Assembly (NCBI RefSeq): GCF_002878395.1
Contig: NC_061114.1
Span: forward strand, 143,937,167 to 144,001,166
DNA length: 64,000 nt
Direction of reading: 5' to 3'
Origin: Capsicum annuum
Taxonomy: Eukaryota > Streptophyta > Magnoliopsida > Solanales > Solanaceae
Below, in pieces: positions 35,019-45,895 of this stretch. Position 1 is the stretch's first letter. Every line of letters begins with the position of its first letter. The translations under genes and the position numbers were made by a program. Under the pieces are notes generated by a model, which was not told the DNA's origin, did no database searches, and saw only the letters and a program-made list of their open reading frames with translations.

Positions 35019-35768
35019 ATGAAGTTGACTTTGAAAAAGGTAAAATCCTTGTGGTTTGATTCTTGTGAGCGTAGTATTGAGAATTTGAAGGATAAGTTTA
35101 CTTCGACTTTGATCTTGTCTCTACTTAATGGTACTGTTAGGTTTCTTGTCTATTGTGATACATCCTGAGAGAGATTGGGTTGTGTGTTCATGCAGCACAA
35201 CAAGGTGGTTGGATATGTATATAGGCAGTTAAAGGTTCCTGAGAAGAATTATCTGGGTTGTGTGTTCATGCAGCACAACAAGGTGGTTGGATATGCATAT
35301 AGGCAGTTAAAGGTTCCTGAGAAGAATTATCAGACTCTGAAGAAGGTAAAGTTCTTATGGTCTGATGCTTGCGAGGGTAGTATTGAGAAATTGAAGGATA
35401 AGTTGACTTTGTCTTTGATCTTAACTCTACCTGAGGGTACTAATAGATTTGTTGTCTATTGTGATGCATCCCGAGTGATACTAGGTTTGTGTGTTGATGC
35501 AGAAAGATAAGGTGGTTTGATATGCATCTAGGCAGTTGAAGGTTCATGAGAAGAATTATCTTACTTATGATTTGGAACGGTTAGCTGTGATGTTTGCATT
35601 AAAGATCTGGTAACATTTTTTATATGGGGTCAATGTGGATATTTATTCTCATCATAAGAGCCAACAATACGTATTTACTCAGAAAGAGCTAAATCTCAAG
35701 TAAAGAAGGTGTCTTGAGATAATAAAGGACTATGAAACGAGTCCCCATTATCATCCAGGTAAAGCTAA
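35019..35768 (+). pseudogene. RT thumb/RNase H with internal duplications
   Basis: The RNase H start is present twice. First come KKVKSLWFDSCERSIENLKD and VRFLVYCDTS with a stop (TGA for CGA at 35,166). Then a 78-bp unit coding LGCVFMQHNKVVGY...VPEKNY is repeated. A second, more diverged copy of the whole KKVKFLWSDACEGS...VVYCDASRV block follows (35,332-35,560). The gene then goes on normally to [38 protein letters not shown] and YHPGK. RNase H removes RNA from the RNA-DNA hybrid in live elements. Confidence 0.8.
35176..35331. repeat. 78-bp tandem duplication in the RNase H
   Basis: Units 35,176-35,253 and 35,254-35,331 differ at one visible base (tatgtat versus tatgcat). Seventy-eight is a multiple of three, so the frame is kept. 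The near identity contrasts with the strong decay of the surrounding gene. Confidence 0.9.
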
Positions 35769-36890
35769 ATGATTGTTGATGTTCTAAGAAGGTTGTCCAT
35801 AGGGATCTTGTCTCATGTGGACAAGAAGAAATGGGACTTGGTGAAGTATATTCACTATTTGGCTAATCTTAAAGTTTATTTCTTAGATTTTGAGAAGGAT
35901 GGTTTTATTGTTCAAGTGGTGGAAAAGTCATCTCTTGGTGCTGAGGTAAAGGAGAAGCAAGTATTAGACACTATCTTGATGAAGATCAAAGAGGATATAG
36001 GTAGGAAAAAAGTGATGGATTTTTATATTGGTGGTGATGGTATCTTGTGGTACCATGGCAGATTATGTGTTCCCGATGTTGATGGGTTGTGAGGAAGAAT
36101 CTTGGCCAAGGACTATGAGTTGCATTTTACTGTTTATCCTAATTCGACGAAGATGTATCATGACCTAAGAGAAATTTATTGGTGGAATAACTTAAAGTGG
36201 GGTGTGGCCAATTTTATGGCTAAGTGCATGGCGTGTCCGAAGGTGAAGTTGGAGAACATGAGGCCTAGTGGATTGTTTCAAGAAATTAAGTTGCCTTTTT
36301 GGAAATAGAAAATTAGTAATATGGAGTTCGTTACTAGTCTTTCGCAATCTCTCCCTTATCTTGATTCTATTTGGGTTATCGTGGATAGGATCGCTAAGTC
36401 CGCTTACTTTTTGCCAGTGAGGACTAACTATTTTGTGGAAGATTACATTAAGATTTTCATTGAGGAGATCATAAATGTACATGGTGCCCCAATTTCTATC
36501 ATATCTGATCGGGGTGCTCAGTTCCTATCTCACTTTTGGCATTCTCTTTAAAGAGGTTTGGGGACTAAGGTGAGACTTAGTACTGCTTTTCTCCCGCAGA
36601 CGGATGAGCACGCACAGAGAACCATCCAAACATTAGAGGATATGCTCTGAACTTGTGTGATTGACTTTGTTGGTAGTTGAGTTGACCACTTGCCTCTCAT
36701 AGAATTTTCCTAAAGCAACAATTATCATTTTAGCATTGGTAAGGCTCCATTTAAGGCTTTGTATGGTAGGAGTTATAGGTCTCCTATTAGGTGGTTTGAC
36801 GTTGGCATAAATCGGTTATTTGGTCCTATTTTGGTTTACCAATCCATGGAGAAAGTGAAGGTGATTAGGAATAGCGTTATGACAACCCAA
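35769..36890 (+). pseudogene. Integrase, zinc and catalytic domains
   Basis: Order of pieces: LVKYIHYLANLKVYFLD, VMDFYIGGDGILWYHGRLCV, then the zinc region with HF, MYHDLREIYWW and KCMACPKVKLE (His-His-Cys-Cys pattern). The core contains DSIWVIVDRIAKSAYFLPV (first catalytic Asp), SIISDRGAQFLSHFW (second Asp) and QTDEHAQRTIQTLEDML. In the family the last reads GQAERTIQ, so the third catalytic residue (Glu) is Gln here (CAG). Stops separate four open stretches (35,769-36,092; 36,102-36,308; 36,321-36,551; and on). Integrase inserts element DNA into the host chromosome. Confidence 0.85.
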
Positions 36891-37383
36891 AGTTGCTAAA
36901 AGTCCTACCCTGATGTGCGACGATGGGAGTTGGGGTTTAATGTTGGCAACTGAGTGTTCTTAATGGTGTCTACCATTAAAGGAGTGATGCACTTTACAAA
37001 GAAATAGAAGTTCACTCCCCGTTATGTTTGTTCAAATATCATTTTGAGGAGGGTTGGAAATGTTATATATGAAAGGTAGTTGCCTTCTAGCTTGAGCTCC
37101 ATTCATTAAGTCTTCAATTTATCGATGTTGAGGAAGTGCATAGGTAATTCTTCATTGGATGTTCTATTGGAAGGTTTGGGTATTTTGAATTCCTTGTCTA
37201 ATGAGGAAGTTTCTGTGGAGATCTTAGATCGGCAAGTCCATTGGTTGCAGACAAAGGATTTGGTATAGGTAAATGTTCTTTGGAGAAACAAAGAGTATTA
37301 AGAAGTTACTTGGGAATACAAGGAGGACATGATGTTCAAGTATCCGTTCTTATTCCCTACTCCAGAAAATCGTCCTTAAGGAA
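36891..37383 (+). pseudogene. Integrase C-terminus with chromodomain-like motif
   Basis: After a degenerate GPY/F-type region come GILNSLSNEEVSVEILDRQV and VLWRNKEY-EVTWEYKEDMMF and YPFLFP (37,170-37,360). The end pattern V-L-W-x-N...E-x-x-T-W-E...M...Y-P-x-L-F is that of the short chromodomain of Del/Tekay chromoviruses, thought to guide insertion into heterochromatin. Stops are present. Confidence 0.75.
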
Positions 37384-37495
37384 TGTGTGATCTTAACATC
37401 TTTGTATTCTGTCTTTGTTATAGGTAAGTGTAGGTGTATTTTCTGTGTTAAATCATCTTAAGAGATGCCTCGAACAATCATTCAAGGTCGAAAGA

Positions 37496-37511
37496 TCCTA
37501 ACGGGGGAGAA
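37496..37511 (+). other. Polypurine tract of the LTR5 element
   Basis: CCTAACGGGGGAGAA ends directly at the TGAAACACCC start of the 3' LTR. It is the standard plus-strand priming site form, and the same form is seen in reverse at 57,012-57,027. Confidence 0.85.
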
Positions 37512-39422
37512 TGAAACACCCTAGGAATTGATCTCTGAGATATTTCAAAAATTTTATCCTTACTGTCCTTACTATTACTTTACTTACGAGTTGTAGGGAT
37601 TCTTAATGAGTTGTTGGACCTAAATCATAGCCTAACCAGTGCATGTGTGGCTAAGTTGTCGACTATGAGTATTAGTGGCGCACTACGAGTCATGAGGACT
37701 TATTATGGGTCATTGTGTTTAAATCATAGTGTGTCTAGTGTATACACAAATGGTTTCTGTGTTGAATACAATTGGACCCTACGAGTCATAGGGTTTCATT
37801 ATGAGCCACGGTATATGATTTATAAGGTCAATAGTGTGTGTATTCCTGGTGACACGTTCATGAAATGACTCATGGAGACGAGTCATAATGAGTCATGGCG
37901 AGTCGTTATGAGACCCATAACGACTAACAGTTTATTTTTCAGCTTTTAAATAGGGTTATTTTAGACATTTCACTCTTATCTTAATAATAACCACAACCTA
38001 TAAACATACTTGGGGCCCTATTTTCATCGATAACACACTCGAAACATTCATTCTTCTTTCTTAAGTGTCTCAACCATCCATACTTAAGGTTTCTAAGAGG
38101 AGGGTCAAGGAGAGCATCAAGGGTTGAATTCTCTCCAAAATCTTGGTAATTTAGGCATTTTACTATTCCCTAATTTCTACTTTGTTTAAAATCATGTGTT
38201 TTAAAGTATTATTCATAAGGTTTTGATGTTGGTTTAACACATGGGTTAAGGGTTTTGAATGATTATTGTTTATTTGATGTTTCATGTTTGTATAAGCATT
38301 TGTTATGTTTTAAACGAAGGTTTTGAAACCAATTTGATGTATGGTTCTGGTAAATAAACTAGGGGATTATGATTTCACCCAATTTGTGGATATTGACAAT
38401 TTAAGTAATAATGAGCTAAACTTCGTATTTAGAAATTATTTTTGAATATGAAAAGTATGCATATTGAATTAATCTTGAACTATTGCATAATTTGAAAATC
38501 TAATGAAGCATAATGGTTTTGCATTAAACCTTACGAGGTCGTGTAATTCCCAAGTCCAATGTATAATTGAACGAATGGGGTAGTGAATTCCCCAAGTTAA
38601 GATAATTGGTTTGGCATGTTGATGTTACCTTGCAAGTGAAGTTGGTATGACGATACCAATAATGTATCCTTAAATGTATATTATGGTCCAATGAATGGGG
38701 ATGTGTGATAAATGATTTAAGTTGTCTTTAATAAGGGTTCTGTAGCTGATTCGTGAAAGTAAAGGTCCCGAGAGACCAACACTGGAAACCACAGTTGTCG
38801 ACGCAGGGGTCTAAATGACCGAGTGGCTTGAGTCACCCTTATTATTATTACTATTATTATTATATGATTGGGAGTTTCGAGTCCCTCACATTATATTACA
38901 TGATTTGGCACTTAAATCACCTTTGTATACCGGTAGGTTTAAGTCCCCATGGTGCATATGTATCCCCAAGATATGCATGCATCGGAGATACTAAGTGATT
39001 CGTCTTGGTTTTTTGGTCGTTGGTGGTGAAGTAGTGAGCTTCCATTCTCCGAAAGACTTGGACATTTCATCAGTTTCCATTCTTAGATTAGAATTGAGAG
39101 TTTATATTATCATTAGCAATGTTATTGTCTTTGTTAGGGTCGGGGGCATATACCGATACTTTATTGATTTGTGTTTTGTTTAGAAGTCTATGTGGATTAC
39201 TATGGACTTGGGAGGTGATGTCAGTTAGTCGTTTTTGGTTAGTTATAGACTATAGACAAATTCTAAATTCCTTGAGCTTATCATATGCTATCTTCTTATA
39301 TGTTCAGAATTCAACCAATATCGGGGGTATTATTTTATGTTTGGTTAGGTGCAGGGGGTAGTCCCCGGTCCTTGTTGACTTGGGATACCTATCACAGCAA
39401 AGGCTTGGTTTCGGTCGCTCCA
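37512..39422 (+). repeat. 3' LTR of the LTR5 element
   Basis: 1,911 bp, starting TGAAACACCCTAGG and ending GGTCGCTCCA, then GTACC. It matches the 5' LTR at 27,780 in order and wording (for example 'aacctataaacatacttggggccc' and 'ttgaattctctcc'). Relative to that copy about 370 bp is missing near 38,965. An (ATT)n run lies at 38,838-38,860. Confidence 0.8.
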
Positions 39423-39485
39423 GTACCTTCGTTTAGTTAGAGGTAGAAATTGCCTATGAGAATCTTTAGAGATTTGGAGTTAACT
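39423..39485 (+). repeat. LTR3 copy 2, second segment
   Basis: 63 bases, starting with the right target duplication GTACC and going on as 'ggtagaaattgcctatgagaatc'. This matches the LTR3 sequence on the minus strand at about 44,330-44,350. It links the part before the LTR5 element to the part after the solo LTR2. Confidence 0.65.
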
Positions 39486-41368
39486 TTTCACAACCCAAAC
39501 ATGCGCCTGGCCATGACGGGTAATCTCATGCCCTCATGGGCCAGAGCCAACACCCTTAGCCTTAAATCAAGAGAACATAAATGTAAATAATGAAAGTCAA
39601 TCAAATATAATAATATGAAGGATAGATAAACCAAATGAAAGTATAAGAATCTAAACGAACAACCATGCAACACTTGTCCACAACAGCCTCTAAAATAAGA
39701 ATTCCAAACTAAGTCGGGACATGCCCCCAAGTATGACTAAAGGAATCCAAAAATACTATGATAATAATTAAATCATTGAAATGATCGTCCTTCTAGAAGA
39801 TGAAGGCTCACCACTTAAAATAAGATAAAAAAGAATACCAAATCAGCTAATATTGCACAAGAGTAGCAGAAAACCCTACAGACCCAACATCATTAAATGA
39901 TGTAGCATCTAGGGATGGTCAATGGGGTAAGCAGTGGCATGTAAATCATGGAAAGTGACAAAATAATTCCAATATCAAAACCATTTTAAAAAAAATGCAC
40001 AACATTCCTATGTATATATAAAGGATGTCGGGATAGGGACAAGGGTCATGAACATAAGATTTTAAAATATTAACCTGAACTGTGTAGCTCCCTCCATCCT
40101 AAAGGCTTAGGCTATATAGGTTCAGCTCCCCCTAATGAAAGTGACCTAGTTCATATTAGCCGTACAAACCGTAGAAACCAAAGGAAAGGCAACAGACACC
40201 AAGGCTCTATCTATCCTAAAAAATAATATGTGAAACAAGTACACTGTCATATAGACCCCCACACCAGAAAATGTGGTTTCTAGTGTTAGTCCCCTCATGA
40301 CAACACCTTAACGGTGAGCTAAACAATCCCCTTTAAGCCTAACTTAAAATAATTTGGACACATAAACCCAACCATTAACCCAAAAGTCCTATATTAAGGT
40401 ATTTACCACTTGGTATTCTCATAACAATATGCTTGCAAGCATATATAAGTATGCCATTAAAATCCATGTAACCACTTGATTCCCAAGTTCTATTTAAAAA
40501 TCAAAACCGTGGCCACCAAAGGCCTTTCAAATCTGTTTTATCCATTTATCTACTAATACAATGCAAGGTGTTTTTAAGTAAGTTAAATTATGGAATTTTC
40601 CATGTTCAAAAACCAAATTTACAAAGAGGGTTGGAGCTAATGCCATTATCAAACCAAAAAGTCATAAATTTGGGTAATCCATGTTCCCCATTCAAATTCC
40701 CATAAAATGCACCCATTTAGTCCAAAAACCATAAAATAAAGTAAAAGTCATCAATTTTAAACATGGGAAAAGTAGTTCAAGTAATTCCAATAAAAACACC
40801 TTAACCCAATTTCAAATTCCATATTTTAAACCATATGGATAATGACTAAATAAATGTCACAATGTAAAATTAAAGTTAGGGAATAAGGTACATGCCTAAA
40901 ATAGAGAAGAAATTGAAGTAAATTCGAAGTTCAGAGCTTAGATTATGAATCCTATATAAAACCCTTTAGTTTTCTTTGATTTTGAATTTAATGGAGAAAG
41001 AATAGAGTTTGATCCATTGAAACTAAAGGGAATGGGGTTATTCTGTGTTTAAAGGTCGTGTTAGGGGCAAAAATGCCAAAATCCCTTCACCCCGAGGGAA
41101 CAAAAATAAAACTGGATGATTTTTACATAGGAGCGTGGCATGCCCTTATCACGGAGGGTAGCCTCCATGAAATGCACTTATCGTAGAGGCTAACCTCCAT
41201 GGCACACTACCTCAGAATTACCAAATACTCCCAAACCCTTTTTGACAATTCCAAAACTTTCCTAAAAATACCCTTTTAACATCTTGAAACATAATTCAAG
41301 TCAAAAGTTGACATTAAGAATGTGGGATTGTCAAAAATAAAATAGTTAAAATTTTGTAGGGTCTTATA
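39486..41368 (-). repeat. Solo LTR2 in reverse orientation
   Basis: About 1.88 kb matching LTR2 at 22,964 (reverse) and 45,896-47,792. Ends are TTTTCACAACCC at the left (3' end on the minus strand, one change from TGTCACAACCC) and GGGTCTTATA at the right (TG to TA). No PBS, PPT or coding sequence is next to it, and LTR3 text lies on both sides, so it is a solo LTR inside LTR3 copy 2. I could not make out a clean target duplication (TAACT and GAGCC flank it). Confidence 0.75.
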
Positions 41369-42988
41369 GAGCCCTTTTCGCACACCTTAGGCCATGACTT
41401 GTGACAATCTTCTATACTCATTTTTGTATGGTATACTATTATAAATTATAGGTTTACACTTGAGATGCTTGAATATAATTATTGAGTATGTTTATTTGGT
41501 ATGGAATGCTGGATGCTAATTTCGAGTACTATTAATAATATTGCCTTATGTTTGATTAATAGTATATCTATATGTATGACCTATGGCTTATATATGTAAT
41601 TATAGGGATGACTTTCGAATATGATTAATGGCTTGACCTACTGATATGCTTAATGGTATAGATATCAGTATGATTAAGGGAAAATGGCTTGTTTGGAAGA
41701 TATGGTTTATGCACATATATAATATGGCTCGTATGTATGATATGGTTTATATAGATAAAATATGGCTTAGTGATATGATATGGATTAAATGTGTATATAT
41801 ATATATAATATGGCTCATTAAAATCATGTGTTTTACAAATACGATTAGCAGCCTTTAGATAAGATGGGTGGTCTATAGATGTGGTTATTAATATGAATTC
41901 CAGATACTCTTAGTAATGTTGTTTGTGAATATTAGTATCGGTATGGTCTACAGATATGGTCAATAATATGGATTATAGATAAGATTATGGGTGAGACCTG
42001 CTGATATAATTCCTTATCAGACCTATAATTATGATTATAGGGATTATCTATTACTATAATTTATTGGTATAACCTATTGGGTTTGGATTATTTAAATTAC
42101 TCACTAATATGGTTCATTAATGGTATATATAATTATGAGTTGCATCTCAAGTCCTACAATTGTCAATTGTATTGAGTATATGAGCTTCGATTCGAGTTTG
42201 ACATTGAGGGTTTCTTATGATACGGTATGGGATTGATGGATTCTTTGTCATGATGAGGTAATTAAAAAATTATGGTTATGTGGTGGCTTTCTTTTCTTAA
42301 TTTAACACTCTAGGCTTAGGAAGGCCTGCGTGAGGTTGTTTATTTTTCTCACTTATTGGCTTATGGGGGCCAATTCAGTAGTTATAAATGTATGATTATT
42401 ATGTTATCTTTCCTATTCTAACTATTTTTTTATGTACAGTGGTGTTTGAGCTTATTTCTAGATTTTCCCTTTTATCTTGACTTTGTATCTTATCGTATTT
42501 ATATCATGATTTATATCAATTGGCCAATGATGTAGACTATGTACCCATGGTTTTGGTACTCATACTAAACTTTTGTACCTTTTTGGTGCAGATGTGAGTG
42601 CTAGTGCTTGTCGTTGATTCGTCGATCATGTAGAGTTGATTTCAAATATTTGGTGAGCCTCTAGAGTTGGAGTTGCCCCATTTTCCTTCTGTTTACCAGT
42701 GCCTAGTCTTTTATTTTTGGACAGATTGTATTGACTATACTACAATTTATGGTGTGTTATCGTAGCTCTTGTACTGACTCTACCAAGTCATGGAATGGTT
42801 TTCTATGTTATGGCTACCTTTCAAAATATTTATATTGCCTTGCTTGTTTATGAGTGGTATTGTTTGCTTCACCCTTTTGATACATTTTCCACCAAGTTCG
42901 CCCTTTACAAATATCTTTGGGATACAGTTTGGCTCACCTACTGGCGGGATAGAGTAGGTGCAACGATTACTTGTAATTCATGATATGA
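41369..42988 (+). repeat. LTR3 copy 2, third segment (3' part)
   Basis: Begins GAGCCCTTTTCGCACACCTTAGG, matching the minus-strand LTR3 at 44,300, and runs to CATGATATGA. The end carries 'ctcacctactggcgggatag' and 'gtaggtgc', wording I associate with Solanaceae Ty3 LTR ends. Between 41,690 and 41,830 there are imperfect AT-rich sub-repeats around 'atatggctcg/atatataatatggct'. Taken with the other segments the LTR is about 2.75 kb. No genes. Confidence 0.7.
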
Positions 42989-43007
42989 AAAACTGTTACG
43001 TAGATCA

Positions 43008-44755
43008 ATACTAAAAAGGTCCAAAAGTGTAGTATAAGTACAAAAACCACGAATACTTAGTTGGCATCATAGGCAGATTCATCTAAATAATGATATAATT
43101 ATGATAAGATAAAAGATAACACAAACTAACTCAAGATAAAAGGGACAACCTGGAAATAACATCCAACACAACTGTACATACATAAATACAAAGAATCGGA
43201 ATGATAAAATAACAATCATACATTTATAAATACTGAATTGGCTCCGATAAGCCAATTAGCGCAAAAAAGTAAATTACCCTACGTAGGATCCCATATGCTT
43301 GGAGAGTACAATTAAGAAAAGTTAACTACAACATAACCATAATTGATCCATTACCATGTCATAACCAAGAACCCATCCCTCCATACCACATTATAAGCAA
43401 CCCTCAATGCCAGACTCGAACTGAAACTCACATTACTAATATTATCACAAATGTTGGACTTAAATCAAAACTTATATTCTCAATACCATAATAGTTTCCG
43501 AACTCAAACTGGAAGTCATAATTATAAACCACATTAATGAACCATATTAGTCTGCCGTTTCAATAAGCCAAGCCCAATAGATTATCCGAGTAAACCATAA
43601 CTATAGACCATTCCTCTACTGATAATTAGAAAATGGATAAGGAACCATATTCACAGGTTTATAAGCCATATTATTGACCATATCTAGATGCCATACCAAT
43701 ATTAATAATCACAAACAATATTACTAAGCATATCCGAAATTCATATTAATAACTATATTTGTAGACCACCCATCTTATCTAAAGGCCGTCAATCGCATCA
43801 TTATGCCACATCCTTTCTATGAGACATAATATGTAGACATATATATATATATATATATAAAATCCATATCATATCTAAAAGCCACAGTTTTTCTATATAA
43901 GACATTACATACACATAAGCCATATTATATATCGACATAAGCCATATCACACCAATGAGCCATATTATATATCAACATAAGACATATCATCCAAACAACC
44001 ATTTCCCCCTAATCATATTAATACCTAAAACATTAAGAATATTAATAGGCTAAGATATTACTCATACTCAAAATTCATACTCACATGCATAAGTCATAAA
44101 TCATACTTATAGATTATACCATTAGTCACACATGCGAGCAACATCATTAGATGTACTCGAAATTTGCATCCATCAATCCATAACAAACTAACAAACTCAA
44201 TAATCATATTCAACCTCTCAAGTGTAAACCGACCCTTTGTAAGAGTTATCATAAGTAAAAGAGTATTTAAGGATATCACTAGTCTTGGCCTAAGGTGGGA
44301 TGAAGGGCCCCACTCCTAATCCCCAAAAATTTTCTTAGGCAATTTCTACTCCGCGCTAAACTAAAGTATCTAAGTTCATCACTAGATGTCAAGAAGCCAT
44401 AACTAGACCTAGGATATGAGTCCTCACCTGACATAATTAACTAAGGCGATCCTACTTAGAATGATAACAACTAGGGCAATTCCCTTAATTTAAGCAATTA
44501 AGAACAATTCTACCCTTACATGAGTAACTTGGCTATTTAACCTACCTTCAGTAATTAAGTCATTTCCATTCTAATTATATACCATGAAGCAAAATTCACC
44601 AAAGACAAGACTAACTACGCTAACCACTCCGTATCTAAGGTTTCAAGGTAGCCTAAAGGTCTAATTGACCCAAATATCCTCATTCACACCTAAATACCAC
44701 CCATATGTAGAATAATATCGTAATTATACCATGAATTATCCCAAGAAGGTTTAGG
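43008..44755 (-). repeat. LTR3, inverted copy, truncated at both ends
   Basis: Reverse complement of LTR3. It lines up with 41,380-42,590 and, for its higher-coordinate part, with 22,700-22,963 and 27,450-27,779. It lacks roughly the first kilobase of LTR3 (joined instead to gag at about 44,755) and the last 400 bases. It begins 20 bases after the plus-strand copy ends, so the two form a large inverted repeat. A (TA)n run lies at 43,840-43,861 and sub-repeats at 43,857-43,990. Confidence 0.7.
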
Positions 44756-45720
44756 TGGGGGCTTATTAAGCTCCACTTACTTGAGAATGAGCACTCTATT
44801 CTATAGGACCACTACTAGCATGAAAATGTTGGTTACCTGAAGGCATAGCATAGGGAGTATACTGTAAGATAAAAATTTCCCTAATTATTCTTCTTGGTCA
44901 ACTGACTACCATATCTTCCACTTTTCTGTTAACCCACAGGACAAACTTGAAGCAAACTTCCTTATTTTGGATCTCATGTTAGCCAGTAATTTTGAAGCAT
45001 AATGGGATAATTGTTGAAATTCAAGAGCATAATCTTTCACATTATATTTCCCTACTTCAAATTCGTAAACTCTTCAACCTTAGCTTCTCTCAACTCTTGA
45101 GGATAGAAGTGATAAATAAAGGAACCCAAAAACTCATCGCGCATGGTTGGTTCAACATCATCACCCTTTTTCATTACCCACTCCTCATACCACTTATAAG
45201 TTATATCCTTTATCTGATATGCAAAACACTCTACACCCTAAGAATAGGTAGTGTGTATCACCTTGAAAATTTTCTCCATCTCATCAATAAATCCTTGAGG
45301 AACCTCCTATACCTTACATCCTTCAAAGGTTAGGGGATTCAATCTCATAAACTATCCAACCAGAGTGACCTCAGATGAATGAGCAATAGAACCAACAAGA
45401 TCGGAATGACGAGAATGAGATTCCACCAACTTAGTGAGCATATGAATAGACAAAGGAACTCTACTTAGAAATATCTCCCTGATGCATATGGTCATATGCA
45501 TCACCAGCCCAAAAATTCTGAGGAGGACACGTAGGGACTGGTGGAACCCCATGTAGAGCAGCACAATTAGGGACCCTAGACTGGTTCTACACTCTAAAAG
45601 TCAAGCAAGTCCACTTCACATTTTCCTCAGATAGGATAGAGATTCAAGTAGTGTTTCTACATAATTACATCTTTGAGGAGGCCTAACTTGAAATGAAAGT
45701 AAATCGAGATTTAGAGAATT
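44756..45720 (-). pseudogene. Gag relic (inverted partner of 25,068-26,255)
   Basis: The minus strand has the N-terminal part at 45,352-45,564 (PLSIHMLTKLVESHSRHSDLVGS, then HSSEVTLVG). The capsid core at 44,900-45,340 has PQGFIDEMEKIFKVIHTT-like, YQIKDITYKWYEEW-like and FYPQELREAKVEEFTNLK-like residues. A Gly/Ser/Gln-rich tail ends where LTR3 begins. These are the same family hallmarks as the other gags. It is cut before the knuckle. Frameshifts and stops are present. Confidence 0.75.
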
Positions 45721-45873
45721 TTAAGGAGAACCTGACTTTATAGCCCAAAATAGAACACAAAACAGGGAAACATTCCTAAGTTCCATATAGATTCCTCCTT
45801 ATAAGTATGGTGCGCTACACACCCATACGAGAAACACTACTTGACATGACTTTATGGATACACAACAACCCTG

Positions 45874-45895
45874 AATCATTCTCATATACTAACTA
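45874..45895 (-). other. Degenerate primer-binding site
   Basis: On the minus strand, TTAGTATATGAGAATGATTCA follows the LTR2 end TTGTGACA within two bases. It has the pattern TTGGTATCAGAG...ATGATTCA with two substitutions in the core. Confidence 0.55.

Larger units (their letters stand above)
27780..39422 (+). mobile_element. Complete but dead Del/Tekay-type element (family LTR5)
   Basis: Both LTRs, gag, protease, RT, RNase H, integrase, chromodomain-like motif and PPT are present in canonical order. It is flanked by ATACC (27,775-27,779) and GTACC (39,423-39,427). Without the 2.5-kb solo LTR in its RT, the element is about 9.1 kb. It lies inside LTR3 copy 2, whose sequence resumes in register at 39,423. 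The PBS is missing, the integrase catalytic Glu is replaced by Gln, and every coding domain carries stops, so it cannot act on its own. Confidence 0.85.

Noticed and set aside
39486..41368. Possible host promoter or gene start near 40 kb
   Set aside because: The whole stretch matches LTR2 elsewhere in the window in reverse and carries no gene.
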